Assembly (NCBI GenBank): GCA_028707415.1
Contig: JAQWBC010000029.1
Location: 1 to 8,419 of the forward strand
DNA: 8,419 bases
Direction: 5' to 3'
Source: Candidatus Izemoplasmatales bacterium
GTDB lineage: Bacteria; Bacillota_I; Bacilli_A; Izemoplasmatales; Hujiaoplasmataceae
Positions 1-6,378 of the stretch are shown here, piece after piece. A program made the position numbers and the translations under genes. The notes below the pieces were generated by a model. The model was not told where the DNA came from and made no database searches. It saw only the letters and a list, made by a program, of their open reading frames with translations. Position 1 is the first letter of the stretch; each line of letters opens with the position of its first letter.

Positions 1-297
1 GGCTAAAAACCCCGGGAACAGTAACGAGCCATAAATGGTTCGATAAAATTCCTTTTTTCCCAAAAACAACAATCCAAGTAGTAAAAACAATCCATTGAAT
101 CCTAATGAAAGAACCGAAATCGGGACCGTCGTAACATAACGACTGACTATCATTGCAATACCAGTCGAGCCACCAACAACAAGTCCAGATGGAATCACGA
201 AAAAATAATAGGCGCATGCCATTAAAAAAACGCCAAGAGTTAAAAATACGTAAGTTTCTAATTTTCCGATATTGCGGATGCGAAAATTTCCAATCAT
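1..297 (-). CDS. YitT-family multi-pass membrane protein (N-terminal part, runs off the left edge)
   Basis: The 99 visible N-terminal residues begin with a short basic head (MIGNFRIRNIGK) followed by a hydrophobic helix at about residues 15-36. Then comes the family-like segment IPSGLVVGGSTGIAMI (35-50), a second hydrophobic helix at about 57-80, and the basic turn GKKEFYR. This pattern matches YitT/DUF161-type integral membrane proteins, whose function is largely unknown. The full protein usually has about 280 residues, so roughly two thirds lie outside the window. The ATG at 297 is the only usable start, because an in-frame TAG lies six codons upstream. The Shine-Dalgarno match is weak (GAG in ACGAGAAATTGAC). 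It starts 29 bases after prfB with no terminator between, so co-transcription with secA-prfB is likely. In B. subtilis the YitT-family gene yvjA lies in the same wider neighbourhood. The family call is fairly sure; the substrate is unknown. Confidence 0.8.
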   Translation of the reverse strand, partial: MIGNFRIRNIGKLETYVFLTLGVFLMACAYYFFVIPSGLVVGGSTGIAMIVSRYVTTVPISVLSLGFNGLFLLLGLLFLGKKEFYRTIYGSLLFPGFLA

Positions 298-326
298 GTC
301 AATTTCTCGTTTCTATATCTATTTTT

Positions 327-1424
327 TTATTTGCTATATTTAACTAAAAAAGCAGTGATAAATTCGTCCAAGTCGCCATTCATGACTCGGTCGACATTCC
401 CAGTTTCAACTTCCGTCCGGTGGTCTTTAACCATTGTATATGGACAAAAAACATAAGAACGTATCTGCGATCCCCAAGAATTACTGACCTTATTTGTCAT
501 CAACTCATCAAGTTCCCGTTGTTTTTTTTCTAATTCCAATTGATATAATTTGCCACGAAGAACTTTCATTGCCGTTTCGCGGTTTTGAATCTGACTCCGT
601 TCGTTTTGACATGTAACCACTATTTTCGATGGTAAATGAGTAATTCTCACCGCTGAATCGGTTGTGTTAACACTTTGACCACCGTTTCCTGATGATCGAT
701 AGACATCAATCTTTAAATCTTCTTCTTTTATATCTAAAACAATTGATTCATCAATTTCTGGTACAACGGAGACCGAGGCAAACGATGTATGTCGTCTCGC
801 CGCCGAATCAAAGGGGGAAATACGTACCAATCGATGGACTCCGGACTCCGCTTTTAAATACCCATAAGCATTTTTTCCGGTCACAAGCATGGTTGCGGAT
901 TTAAGACCGGCTTCTTCGCCATCTTCGTATTCTAAAATCGTGATTTTATACTTTTTTGTTTCTGCCCATCGAGAATACATTCGAAAAAGCATTTGTGCCC
1001 AGTCTTGACTTTCTGTGCCGCCAGAACCGGGATGAAAATCCAAAATTGCATTGAATTTATCATAAGGCTTTTTGAGTAAAACTTTAACTCGTAAAGTCGC
1101 CGTTTTATCGAGAAAATCATGCTTTAAACTTTCTGCTTCAGAGATATCCATAGATGTATCGGTCTGCGCTAACTCATACATGACAATGAGCGTATCGAGG
1201 ATTTCCCTAATTTCCTCATATGCTGTCAGCAGCGATTTTTTATCATTGATATCGGCAAAAGTTTCTTGGGCTTTTTTGGTATCCGCCCAAAAATCAGATT
1301 TTGTGGTTTCTAAATCTAGTAACGATAAATTCGCTTTAATTGTTTCGGGATCGAAAGCCAGTTTTAAATCTTCAAAATCAGACTTAAGTTCCGTAATCAT
1401 CTGTTTTAAATCGGAAATCAACAT
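327..1424 (-). CDS. prfB: Peptide chain release factor 2 (RF2), uninterrupted frame
   Basis: RF2 recognises UAA and UGA stop codons in the ribosomal A site and triggers peptidyl-tRNA hydrolysis. Visible hallmarks, numbered from the ATG at 1424 (365 aa, a normal RF2 length), are the coiled N-terminal domain, HPGSGGTESQDWAQM near 132-146, the SPF stop-codon recognition tripeptide at 203-205 (RF1 has PxT here), and the catalytic GGQ loop at 248-250 in RSSGNGGQSVNTTDSAVR. The C-terminal block GSQIRSYVFCPYTMVKDHRT is also typical. The residue after GGQ is Ser, where many RF2 proteins have His. The frame is open back to a GTG at 1433. I prefer the ATG at 1424 because AGGTGAT (1435-1429), an extended Shine-Dalgarno match, lies just upstream of it. 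The usual in-frame UGA of prfB near codon 25 is absent (see findings). It follows secA by 23 bases and has no room for its own promoter, so it should be transcribed with secA. It ends in TAA. Confidence 0.97.
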   Translation of the reverse strand: MLISDLKQMITELKSDFEDLKLAFDPETIKANLSLLDLETTKSDFWADTKKAQETFADINDKKSLLTAYEEIREILDTLIVMYELAQTDTSMDISEAESLKHDFLDKTATLRVKVLLKKPYDKFNAILDFHPGSGGTESQDWAQMLFRMYSRWAETKKYKITILEYEDGEEAGLKSATMLVTGKNAYGYLKAESGVHRLVRISPFDSAARRHTSFASVSVVPEIDESIVLDIKEEDLKIDVYRSSGNGGQSVNTTDSAVRITHLPSKIVVTCQNERSQIQNRETAMKVLRGKLYQLELEKKQRELDELMTNKVSNSWGSQIRSYVFCPYTMVKDHRTEVETGNVDRVMNGDLDEFITAFLVKYSK

Positions 1425-1447
1425 CGTCATCACCTAATTGTTGGTAA

Positions 1448-3931
1448 TTATTTATTTATACCATGACAATATTTATATTTTTTGCCACTCCCACATGGAC
1501 ACGGGTCATTTCGCCCGACTTTTTGCACTACTTTAATCGGTTGTCGTTTACGAGAATCATCTTCTTTTCCTGAAAATGTTCCGGTCGGTTTTGCAACCTG
1601 GACACGTTCGGCGTTTTGTCGAACTTGAGCCTTTAAGACAAATCTAGTAACGTCATTCTGAATATTTTTTACCATAGCTTCGAACATATCATACCCAAGC
1701 TCCTGATACTGTCGAAATGGATTTATTTGCCCGTAACTTTGTAGTGAAACCGATTGTCGCAATTCACTCATTGAATCGATATGTCGCACCCAATAAGTGT
1801 CAACGACACGTAATGTAATAGCTTTAAGGAAGTCATTATAAATCGTCTCTGAAGATAATTCTTTTTTCATTGTTGTTTCCCGTTTGATGACATCAAAGAT
1901 ATATTGTCTGACATCCGTTTCGGGTTTAGCTAAAATTCCAGCATCGAGAACGTCTTTGGGAAAATAGCGGTTCAAAGTCCCAAGAAGCGTTTTTATGTCG
2001 TTTGGATATTGGTTAATAATGCCATCGATAGTAGCACCAATCATATCATTAACGGAAGGCTCAATTGAGTCATTAAATAAAACATCCGTCCGCTGTTTGT
2101 ATATAATATCGCGTTGCCGACGCAAAACTTCATCATATTGTAAAACTGATTTCCGACGATCAAAATTATTGCCCTCAATTTGATGTTGCGCCCGCAAAAC
2201 TAGTTTAGAAAACATCCCGTAATCAAGCGGCGTTTCAACATCTGACCCCTTAGTCATTGTAATCATTTTAATCAAATTTTTGAAACGGTCGCCCCCAAAA
2301 CGGCGCAACAAATCATCATCCGCAGAGAGATAAAATCGAGAATATCCCGGGTCGCCTTGGCGGCCTCCACGTCCTCGTAATTGGTTGTCGATCCGTCTTG
2401 ATTCGTGGCGCTCTGTTCCGATGACCGCAAGTCCGCCTAACTCGACGACTCCAGGTCCAAGTTTGATGTCAGTACCACGGCCAGCCATATTCGTCGCAAT
2501 CGTAACAGCGTTCATTTGTCCAGCATTTAAGATGATTTCCGCTTCGCGTTCGTGCTGTTTGGCATTTAAGACGTCGTGTTTAACCCCTTTTTTTCGTAAT
2601 AGACTGCTTAACAATTCTGAACTCTCAATCGAGATAGTACCAATTAAAAGTGGTTGTCCAAGCGCGTGACGATGGGCAATTTCATCTGCTAAGGCATGAT
2701 ATTTTGCTTGCATAGTCGCGAAAATTAAGTCATTATCATCAATTCTGATTACCGGCATATTTGTCGGAATTTCTACGACGTACATATTATAAATATTCCG
2801 AAATTCTTCTTCTTCGGTTTTTGCAGTGCCGGTCATACCAGCGAGTTTTTTATACATTCGAAAATAATTCTGAAATGTGATTGTGGCTAAAACTGTCGAT
2901 TCTTTTTTAACTTCAACCGCTTCCTTAGCTTCCAAAGCCTGATGAAGTCCTTCCGAGAATTGTCGTCCGTGCATTAGTCGACCCGTAAATGGGTCAACAA
3001 TAATAACCGTGTTGTCGGAAACGACATAATCGACATCACGACTCATTGTGAAATTAGCTTTCATCGCGTTGTTAATGCGATGTAAGAGGTTGACATTACT
3101 AACGTCATAAAGGTTTTCTAAGTGAAAATGAACTTCGGCTTTTGCGACACCTGATTCGGTTAAGTTAACGGTTTTGTCTTTGATATCGAGGGTATAGTCA
3201 TCTTGAGATAAACGAACCACAAATTGGTTGGCAAGTACATATGTTTCACCTGTGTTTTTTTCACCACCCGAGATGATTAATGGTGTTCGCGCTTCATCAA
3301 TCAAAATCGAGTCGACTTCATCGATGATGGCATAGTTTAAAGGTCTTTGGCAGATGTTTTCTTTGTAAATAGCCATATGATCCCGCAAGTAATCGAACCC
3401 GATTTCATTATTTGTGGAATATAAGATGTCGCATCGATAGGCTTCGCGTTTCTGTTCTGGGGTTATTTCCCGAACGTTTAGGCCAACTGTAAGTCCAAGG
3501 AAGCGGAAAAGATCGCCGATTTCACCTTCGGATTCACGACGAGCCAGATATTCATTAACCGTGACGATGTGAACTCCGTCACCGGTAATAGCATTAAGAT
3601 AAGCAGGCATAACAGCGGTCAAAGTTTTACCTTCACCGGTCTTCATTTCAGCAATATTGCCTTCATGAATGACTATCGCTCCCATGACCTGTACTTTAAA
3701 CGGTGTCATTCCCGTTGAACGAGTCGAGGCTTCGCGAACGAGGGCAAAAGCTTCGACGAGCATTCCATCAAGAGTTTCGCCTTTCTGATAGCGTTCCCGA
3801 AATTCAACCGTCTTTGCGCGGATTTGCTCGTCAGTAAATTCGTGAAAGGTCGATTCAAGGGCTAAAACTTCATTGGCGGTTTTTTCAAGGCGTTTCATGA
3901 TTTTGCGATTCGGATTAAATAAATTGAACAT
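1448..3931 (-). CDS. secA: Preprotein translocase ATPase subunit SecA
   Basis: SecA is the ATP-driven motor that pushes unfolded preproteins through the SecYEG channel at the cytoplasmic membrane. The 827-residue protein is complete and of normal length. In order it shows Walker A MKTGEGKT (96-103), the DEVD Walker B box (204-207) in AIIDEVDSILIDEART, the preprotein-crosslinking domain, KLAGMTGTAKTEEEEF (362-377), NMAGRGTDIKLG (481-492), and helicase motif VI QLRGRGGRQGD (517-527), where Gly521 replaces the Ser or Ala I expect. The helical scaffold and wing domains follow. The C-terminal SEC-C zinc-binding tail GRNDPCPCGSGKKYKYCHG has C811, C813, C822 and H823 as ligands. A linker of low conservation (about 772-803) precedes the tail. 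The start is ATG with AAAGGGGTG eight bases upstream. It has its own promoter after the hpf terminator and appears to be the first gene of secA-prfB-yitT. The SEC-C tail and the neighbourhood mark it as the housekeeping SecA, not an accessory SecA2. Confidence 0.98.
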   Translation of the reverse strand: MFNLFNPNRKIMKRLEKTANEVLALESTFHEFTDEQIRAKTVEFRERYQKGETLDGMLVEAFALVREASTRSTGMTPFKVQVMGAIVIHEGNIAEMKTGEGKTLTAVMPAYLNAITGDGVHIVTVNEYLARRESEGEIGDLFRFLGLTVGLNVREITPEQKREAYRCDILYSTNNEIGFDYLRDHMAIYKENICQRPLNYAIIDEVDSILIDEARTPLIISGGEKNTGETYVLANQFVVRLSQDDYTLDIKDKTVNLTESGVAKAEVHFHLENLYDVSNVNLLHRINNAMKANFTMSRDVDYVVSDNTVIIVDPFTGRLMHGRQFSEGLHQALEAKEAVEVKKESTVLATITFQNYFRMYKKLAGMTGTAKTEEEEFRNIYNMYVVEIPTNMPVIRIDDNDLIFATMQAKYHALADEIAHRHALGQPLLIGTISIESSELLSSLLRKKGVKHDVLNAKQHEREAEIILNAGQMNAVTIATNMAGRGTDIKLGPGVVELGGLAVIGTERHESRRIDNQLRGRGGRQGDPGYSRFYLSADDDLLRRFGGDRFKNLIKMITMTKGSDVETPLDYGMFSKLVLRAQHQIEGNNFDRRKSVLQYDEVLRRQRDIIYKQRTDVLFNDSIEPSVNDMIGATIDGIINQYPNDIKTLLGTLNRYFPKDVLDAGILAKPETDVRQYIFDVIKRETTMKKELSSETIYNDFLKAITLRVVDTYWVRHIDSMSELRQSVSLQSYGQINPFRQYQELGYDMFEAMVKNIQNDVTRFVLKAQVRQNAERVQVAKPTGTFSGKEDDSRKRQPIKVVQKVGRNDPCPCGSGKKYKYCHGINK

Positions 3932-3940
3932 AGACCAAGC

Positions 3941-3949
3941 ACCCCTTTA
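3941..3949 (-). promoter_or_regulatory. Ribosome binding site of secA
   Basis: AAAGGGGTG reads 5'-3' on the minus strand eight bases before the secA ATG. It matches the AAAGGAGGTG consensus apart from one reduced position, and supports the start at 3931. Confidence 0.7.
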
Positions 3950-3961
3950 TTTACATGTAAT

Positions 3962-3991
3962 ATCATATCATAATAAAGATGAGATATTCAA
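3962..3991 (-). promoter_or_regulatory. Sigma-A-like promoter of secA
   Basis: On the minus strand a -35 box TTGAAT (3991-3986) and a -10 box TATGAT (3967-3962) are separated by 18 bases. They lie between the hpf terminator and the secA ribosome binding site, which is where a separate secA promoter is required. The predicted transcript starts near 3955, giving a leader of about 24 bases. The perfect palindrome TTACATGTAA (3951-3960) overlaps the predicted start site. The assignment rests on box similarity and position only. Confidence 0.6.
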
Positions 3992-4010
3992 CTTATTTTG
4001 CGCCACGCGT

Positions 4011-4037
4011 AAAAAAAGTGACCTATAAAAGGTCACT
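4011..4037 (-). terminator. Rho-independent terminator after hpf
   Basis: On the minus strand the perfect 8-bp stem AGTGACCT/AGGTCACT (4037-4030 with 4024-4017) closes a five-base loop and runs directly into seven T residues (4017-4011). It begins ten bases after the hpf stop codon. It separates the hpf unit from secA, which therefore needs its own promoter. Confidence 0.9.
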
Positions 4038-4047
4038 CAGGTATTCA

Positions 4048-4584
4048 CTATTGTGTCTCAATTAAACCGTATTTCCCATCTTCTCGCAAATACATAACAC
4101 ACACTTCTTTGTCTTCATTGCGATAAATGAAGAAATCATGTCCGAGCAAATCCATTTGGGTCATTGCTTCCTCGGTAGAAAGAATATCTAAGGTAATTCG
4201 TTTTTTCTTGACCGGTGAAATCAATTCTCTTTCCAATGCTTCCAGATTAAATTCCTCTTTGTTGAAAGCTTCCTTAATTCCCGTACGTTCTTGAAGGCTG
4301 CGACTCATTTTATACTTATTTTTGCGGATTTGTGCTTCCAATTTATCAGTAGCTAGATCGATGGCGGCGTATAGATCTTTGTCCTCCACCTCAGCCCTGA
4401 TGGTGATAAACTTGATTGGTATGGTGATTTCAACCTTGGTTTGTTCCGCATAAACCTTACAAACCACAAAGGCCTCAAAATCCTCAGTAAACATTCTTTC
4501 GATTCTTCGCATTTTCTTTTCAATGTAATTACGGATTGCCGGGGTGATTTCCAAACCATTCTTGCCTCTAACATCTAGTTTCAT
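4048..4584 (-). CDS. hpf: Long-form ribosome hibernation promoting factor (HPF)
   Basis: HPF binds the decoding region of the 30S subunit in slow growth or starvation. The long form dimerises 70S ribosomes into inactive 100S particles through its C-terminal domain. The 178-residue protein has the N-terminal S30AE/YfiA fold (about 1-100), with MKLDVRGKNGLEIT at the start, the basic helix RNYIEKKMRRIERM (18-31) and DLYAAIDLATDKLEAQIRKNKYK (70-92). A charged linker follows (about 101-127). The C-terminal dimerisation domain (about 128-178) contains STEEAMTQMDLLGHDFFIY and ends in DGKYGLIE. That tail distinguishes the long form of Firmicutes from the short HPF/YfiA of enterobacteria. The ATG start has AAGGAG eight bases upstream. 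It has its own strong promoter and terminator, so it looks monocistronic. Its position just before secA is the same as in B. subtilis. The stop is TAG. Confidence 0.97.
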   Translation of the reverse strand: MKLDVRGKNGLEITPAIRNYIEKKMRRIERMFTEDFEAFVVCKVYAEQTKVEITIPIKFITIRAEVEDKDLYAAIDLATDKLEAQIRKNKYKMSRSLQERTGIKEAFNKEEFNLEALERELISPVKKKRITLDILSTEEAMTQMDLLGHDFFIYRNEDKEVCVMYLREDGKYGLIETQ

Positions 4585-4590
4585 TCAATT

Positions 4591-4599
4591 CACTCCTTC
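4591..4599 (-). promoter_or_regulatory. Ribosome binding site of hpf
   Basis: GAAGGAGTG on the minus strand holds a full AAGGAG core eight bases before the hpf ATG at 4584, and fixes that start. Confidence 0.85.
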
Positions 4600-4621
4600 A
4601 TCGTCTATTTGATACAATTTA

Positions 4622-4650
4622 ATTATACACTCAGTTTGTGATGATGTAAA
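4622..4650 (-). promoter_or_regulatory. Sigma-A-type promoter of hpf
   Basis: A -35 box TTTACA (4650-4645) and a consensus -10 box TATAAT (4627-4622) are separated by exactly 17 bases on the minus strand. The expected start is near 4615, leaving a leader of about 30 bases that includes the AAGGAG site. This is the best promoter in the window. It lies in the 88-base gap between comFC and hpf. No stress-sigma (sigma-B-like GTTT/GGGTAT) boxes were noticed, so basal transcription looks housekeeping-type. Confidence 0.85.
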
Positions 4651-4672
4651 CCAATCTCCTTGTATTTTATTT

Positions 4673-5065
4673 CTAAAAATACATTTCAAACTTGTCAAAA
4701 GAGTAATAAAATAAAGATATCATCAATACTCTTTGATACCCTAAAAGCAGAGGCAGCCAACCATCGGCAATCTCATATTCATTTGATCCGACGCAGATAA
4801 TTATATCGTAATCTGATTGGCCGCTAATCGCCAAATTAAAGCATTTATCCATATTCCTAAAAAGCCATGTATCTTGTCGATAGTCATCATTATGGCAATC
4901 ATAAATTGAGTAATAATCGATTAACCCACCAGAAAAAGGGATGCATTCATGATTTAGTCTTGGAGCGAATTGCAGCTGACAATCAAAACACATCTCTTGA
5001 ACAACAAACAAAGATGAAAAAGTAATTTCCTTGATAAAATATTTACCGCATATTTGGCATTTCAT
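4673..5065 (-). CDS. Short ComFC-like protein lacking the PRPP-binding part
   Basis: The 130-residue protein starts with a CxxC pair at C3/C6 (MKCQICGKYF) and a second pair at C26/C29 (MCFDCQ), forming a probable zinc finger like that at the start of ComFC. SIYDCHNDD (53-61) resembles the region before the phosphoribosyltransferase (PRT) domain of ComFC. DYDIIICVGSNE (85-96) sits where ComFC has its DxIVPIPLS strand. ComFC proteins usually have about 200-240 residues, a second Cys quartet, and a C-terminal PRPP loop rich in Thr/Gly; none of these is present. The frame ends in TAG and only 88 bases remain before hpf, so no downstream continuation exists. It overlaps the end of comFA by 23 bases in another frame. 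AGAAGGA lies about ten bases before the ATG. Family ComFC acts with ComFA in uptake of single-stranded DNA during transformation. The link rests on position plus the Cys pattern. It may be a degenerate remnant or a minimal zinc-binding partner of ComFA. Confidence 0.62.
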   Translation of the reverse strand: MKCQICGKYFIKEITFSSLFVVQEMCFDCQLQFAPRLNHECIPFSGGLIDYYSIYDCHNDDYRQDTWLFRNMDKCFNLAISGQSDYDIIICVGSNEYEIADGWLPLLLGYQRVLMISLFYYSFDKFEMYF

Positions 5066-6329
5066 TATCCAATAATCCTTCTTTATTCCCTCTTTGATTC
5101 ATCTTTTTTATGTATTTGATTGACCGTTGAATAGCAATCGTTAATTCTTCACAAAAATAAGCTATCTCCCCATGCGGAAACTCCCGATCACGACCAACAC
5201 GGCCACATATCTGAACTAATGTGTCCAAATCAAAGATTCGATGATCCGCAGATATCACCGCCACGGCTACATTACTAAAGGTTACTCCTCGTTCCAAAAT
5301 CGTTGTAGTCACCAAAAAATTGACTTTTCGCAACCGAAAACGATTTATAACGTCAGTAGTATCTGTGCTTTCGCTGGAAACGAAAGCCGTTGAAAATCCT
5401 TTGGTTTGCATAATCATTGCTAACAGTTTTCCGTATTTAATCGTTGGGACAAAAATCAGGACTTGATTTTTCTCGCTTAGATGACGGTTTAACCACATAT
5501 TTATTATTTCCGGAAGTATATGATTACCAAAAATCATCGTTTTCATTTCCATCACATTATAGATTTTTGGAACATCTAAAGGCTGACGGTGATAACGCGC
5601 GGAAATAGTAAAGGTTTTAATCGTTTTTCGGTGAATCATTTTTGCTAATTCTTGATCAATTGTCGCGGACATTTGAAAAAAAACACCATTTGGTTTTAAA
5701 GCTTTGGCAATTAATCGATGCAAAAATGCATCACCTCGAAACGGAAAAGCATCAGTCTCATCAAGAATAATGACATCAAATTCATGGTAATATCGCATTA
5801 ATTGGTGGATAGTGGAAACAACAACATCGGCATCATCATCATTCTTTGCATATTCGTGAAGAGGTTTAATCACGCTGGTAGGAAAGACCTCCATTAAGCG
5901 AAACGCCATCTCTATAACAATGGCCCGTCGGGGAATGGCAATGCAGATTCGTTCGTTTTTCTTCATGGCGTTAAAGAGACCTAAGTATAACATCTCTGTT
6001 TTTCCAGCACCGCATACAGCATGCAAAAATCCAGTTTGTCTTTGCGTTAAACAATCATCAACGAAACACGAAGCTTCTTTTTGTTTTTCCGACAAAACAA
6101 ACGGCATAATTATCTTATGATTCTTCACTGTAATCTTGCGTTCACAGCGATATATAATTGTTGTGTCGGCTATTTTTCCGTAAGCAAGACATTCGCGACA
6201 ATACAATCGCCCGAACCCATCAAAATCGTGGGAATCGATTATTGCCCCACAGCGTTGACATTTATCATTTATAATCCCCATAACGGTACAATATGGTTTG
6301 TTTAAGGGCTTGACAAGCGTTTCGATCAT
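5043..6329 (-). CDS. comFA: ComFA, late-competence DEAD-box-like DNA helicase/translocase
   Basis: ComFA is a cytoplasmic, membrane-associated ATPase that helps bring transforming single-stranded DNA into the cell. The 428-residue frame has an N-terminal four-Cys zinc finger (C24, C27, C44, C47 in CQRC and CREC) and Walker A in AVCGAGKTEM (104-113). It also has motif Ia-like AIPRRA (131-136), Walker B DETD (190-193) in ILDETDAFPF, motif III SAT (221-223), TTTILERGVTFS (341-352) and motif VI QICGRVGR (373-380). Order and spacing match the B. subtilis protein, which has a longer N-terminus and DEVD. The start is uncertain. The ATG at 6329 directly follows the T-run of the leuS terminator and has only a GGGTG inside that hairpin as a possible ribosome site. 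The next ATG, at 6281 (Met17), keeps the zinc finger intact. It ends in TAA inside the comFC start region, so the two are translationally coupled. No ComK box or cin-box-like element was noticed upstream. Confidence 0.93.
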   Translation of the reverse strand: MIETLVKPLNKPYCTVMGIINDKCQRCGAIIDSHDFDGFGRLYCRECLAYGKIADTTIIYRCERKITVKNHKIIMPFVLSEKQKEASCFVDDCLTQRQTGFLHAVCGAGKTEMLYLGLFNAMKKNERICIAIPRRAIVIEMAFRLMEVFPTSVIKPLHEYAKNDDDADVVVSTIHQLMRYYHEFDVIILDETDAFPFRGDAFLHRLIAKALKPNGVFFQMSATIDQELAKMIHRKTIKTFTISARYHRQPLDVPKIYNVMEMKTMIFGNHILPEIINMWLNRHLSEKNQVLIFVPTIKYGKLLAMIMQTKGFSTAFVSSESTDTTDVINRFRLRKVNFLVTTTILERGVTFSNVAVAVISADHRIFDLDTLVQICGRVGRDREFPHGEIAYFCEELTIAIQRSIKYIKKMNQRGNKEGLLDNEMPNMR

Positions 6330-6367
6330 AAAAAAACACCCGAGAGAATACTACGTTCCCACGGATG
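6330..6367 (-). terminator. Rho-independent terminator after leuS
   Basis: On the minus strand CATCCGTGGGAA (6367-6356) pairs with TTCTCTCGGGTG (6348-6337) over a seven-base loop. The stem has eleven pairs, two of them G-U, and one T-T mismatch. It is followed at once by seven T residues (6336-6330). It lies eleven bases after the leuS stop codon. Its T-run ends exactly where the first possible comFA ATG begins, so the hairpin may also influence comFA expression. Confidence 0.85.
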
Positions 6368-6378
6368 ATTTTCTTGAT

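Noticed and set aside
153..347. Plus-strand 64-codon open frame at the left edge
   Set aside because: It is antisense to the YitT-family gene and the end of prfB; the minus-strand frame gives a coherent membrane protein with a recognisable family motif.
1072..1437. Plus-strand 121-codon open frame opposite prfB
   Set aside because: It lies wholly antisense to the RF2 coding sequence, has a Ser-rich low-complexity product typical of antisense frames, and no ribosome site was recognised.
4353..4574. Minus-strand 73-codon frame inside hpf
   Set aside because: It overlaps the conserved N-terminal domain of HPF in another frame and shows no independent ribosome site or recognisable domain.
4640..4660. 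AAGGAG-like sequence before the hpf promoter as the start of a tiny leader gene
   Set aside because: AAGGAG at this place is followed too closely by TTG and the frame ends after seven codons; it overlaps the -35 region of hpf and is likely chance.
6330..6367. leuS-comFA hairpin as a plus-strand or bidirectional terminator
   Set aside because: The plus-strand side has only ATTTTC after the stem and there is no plus-strand gene to terminate.
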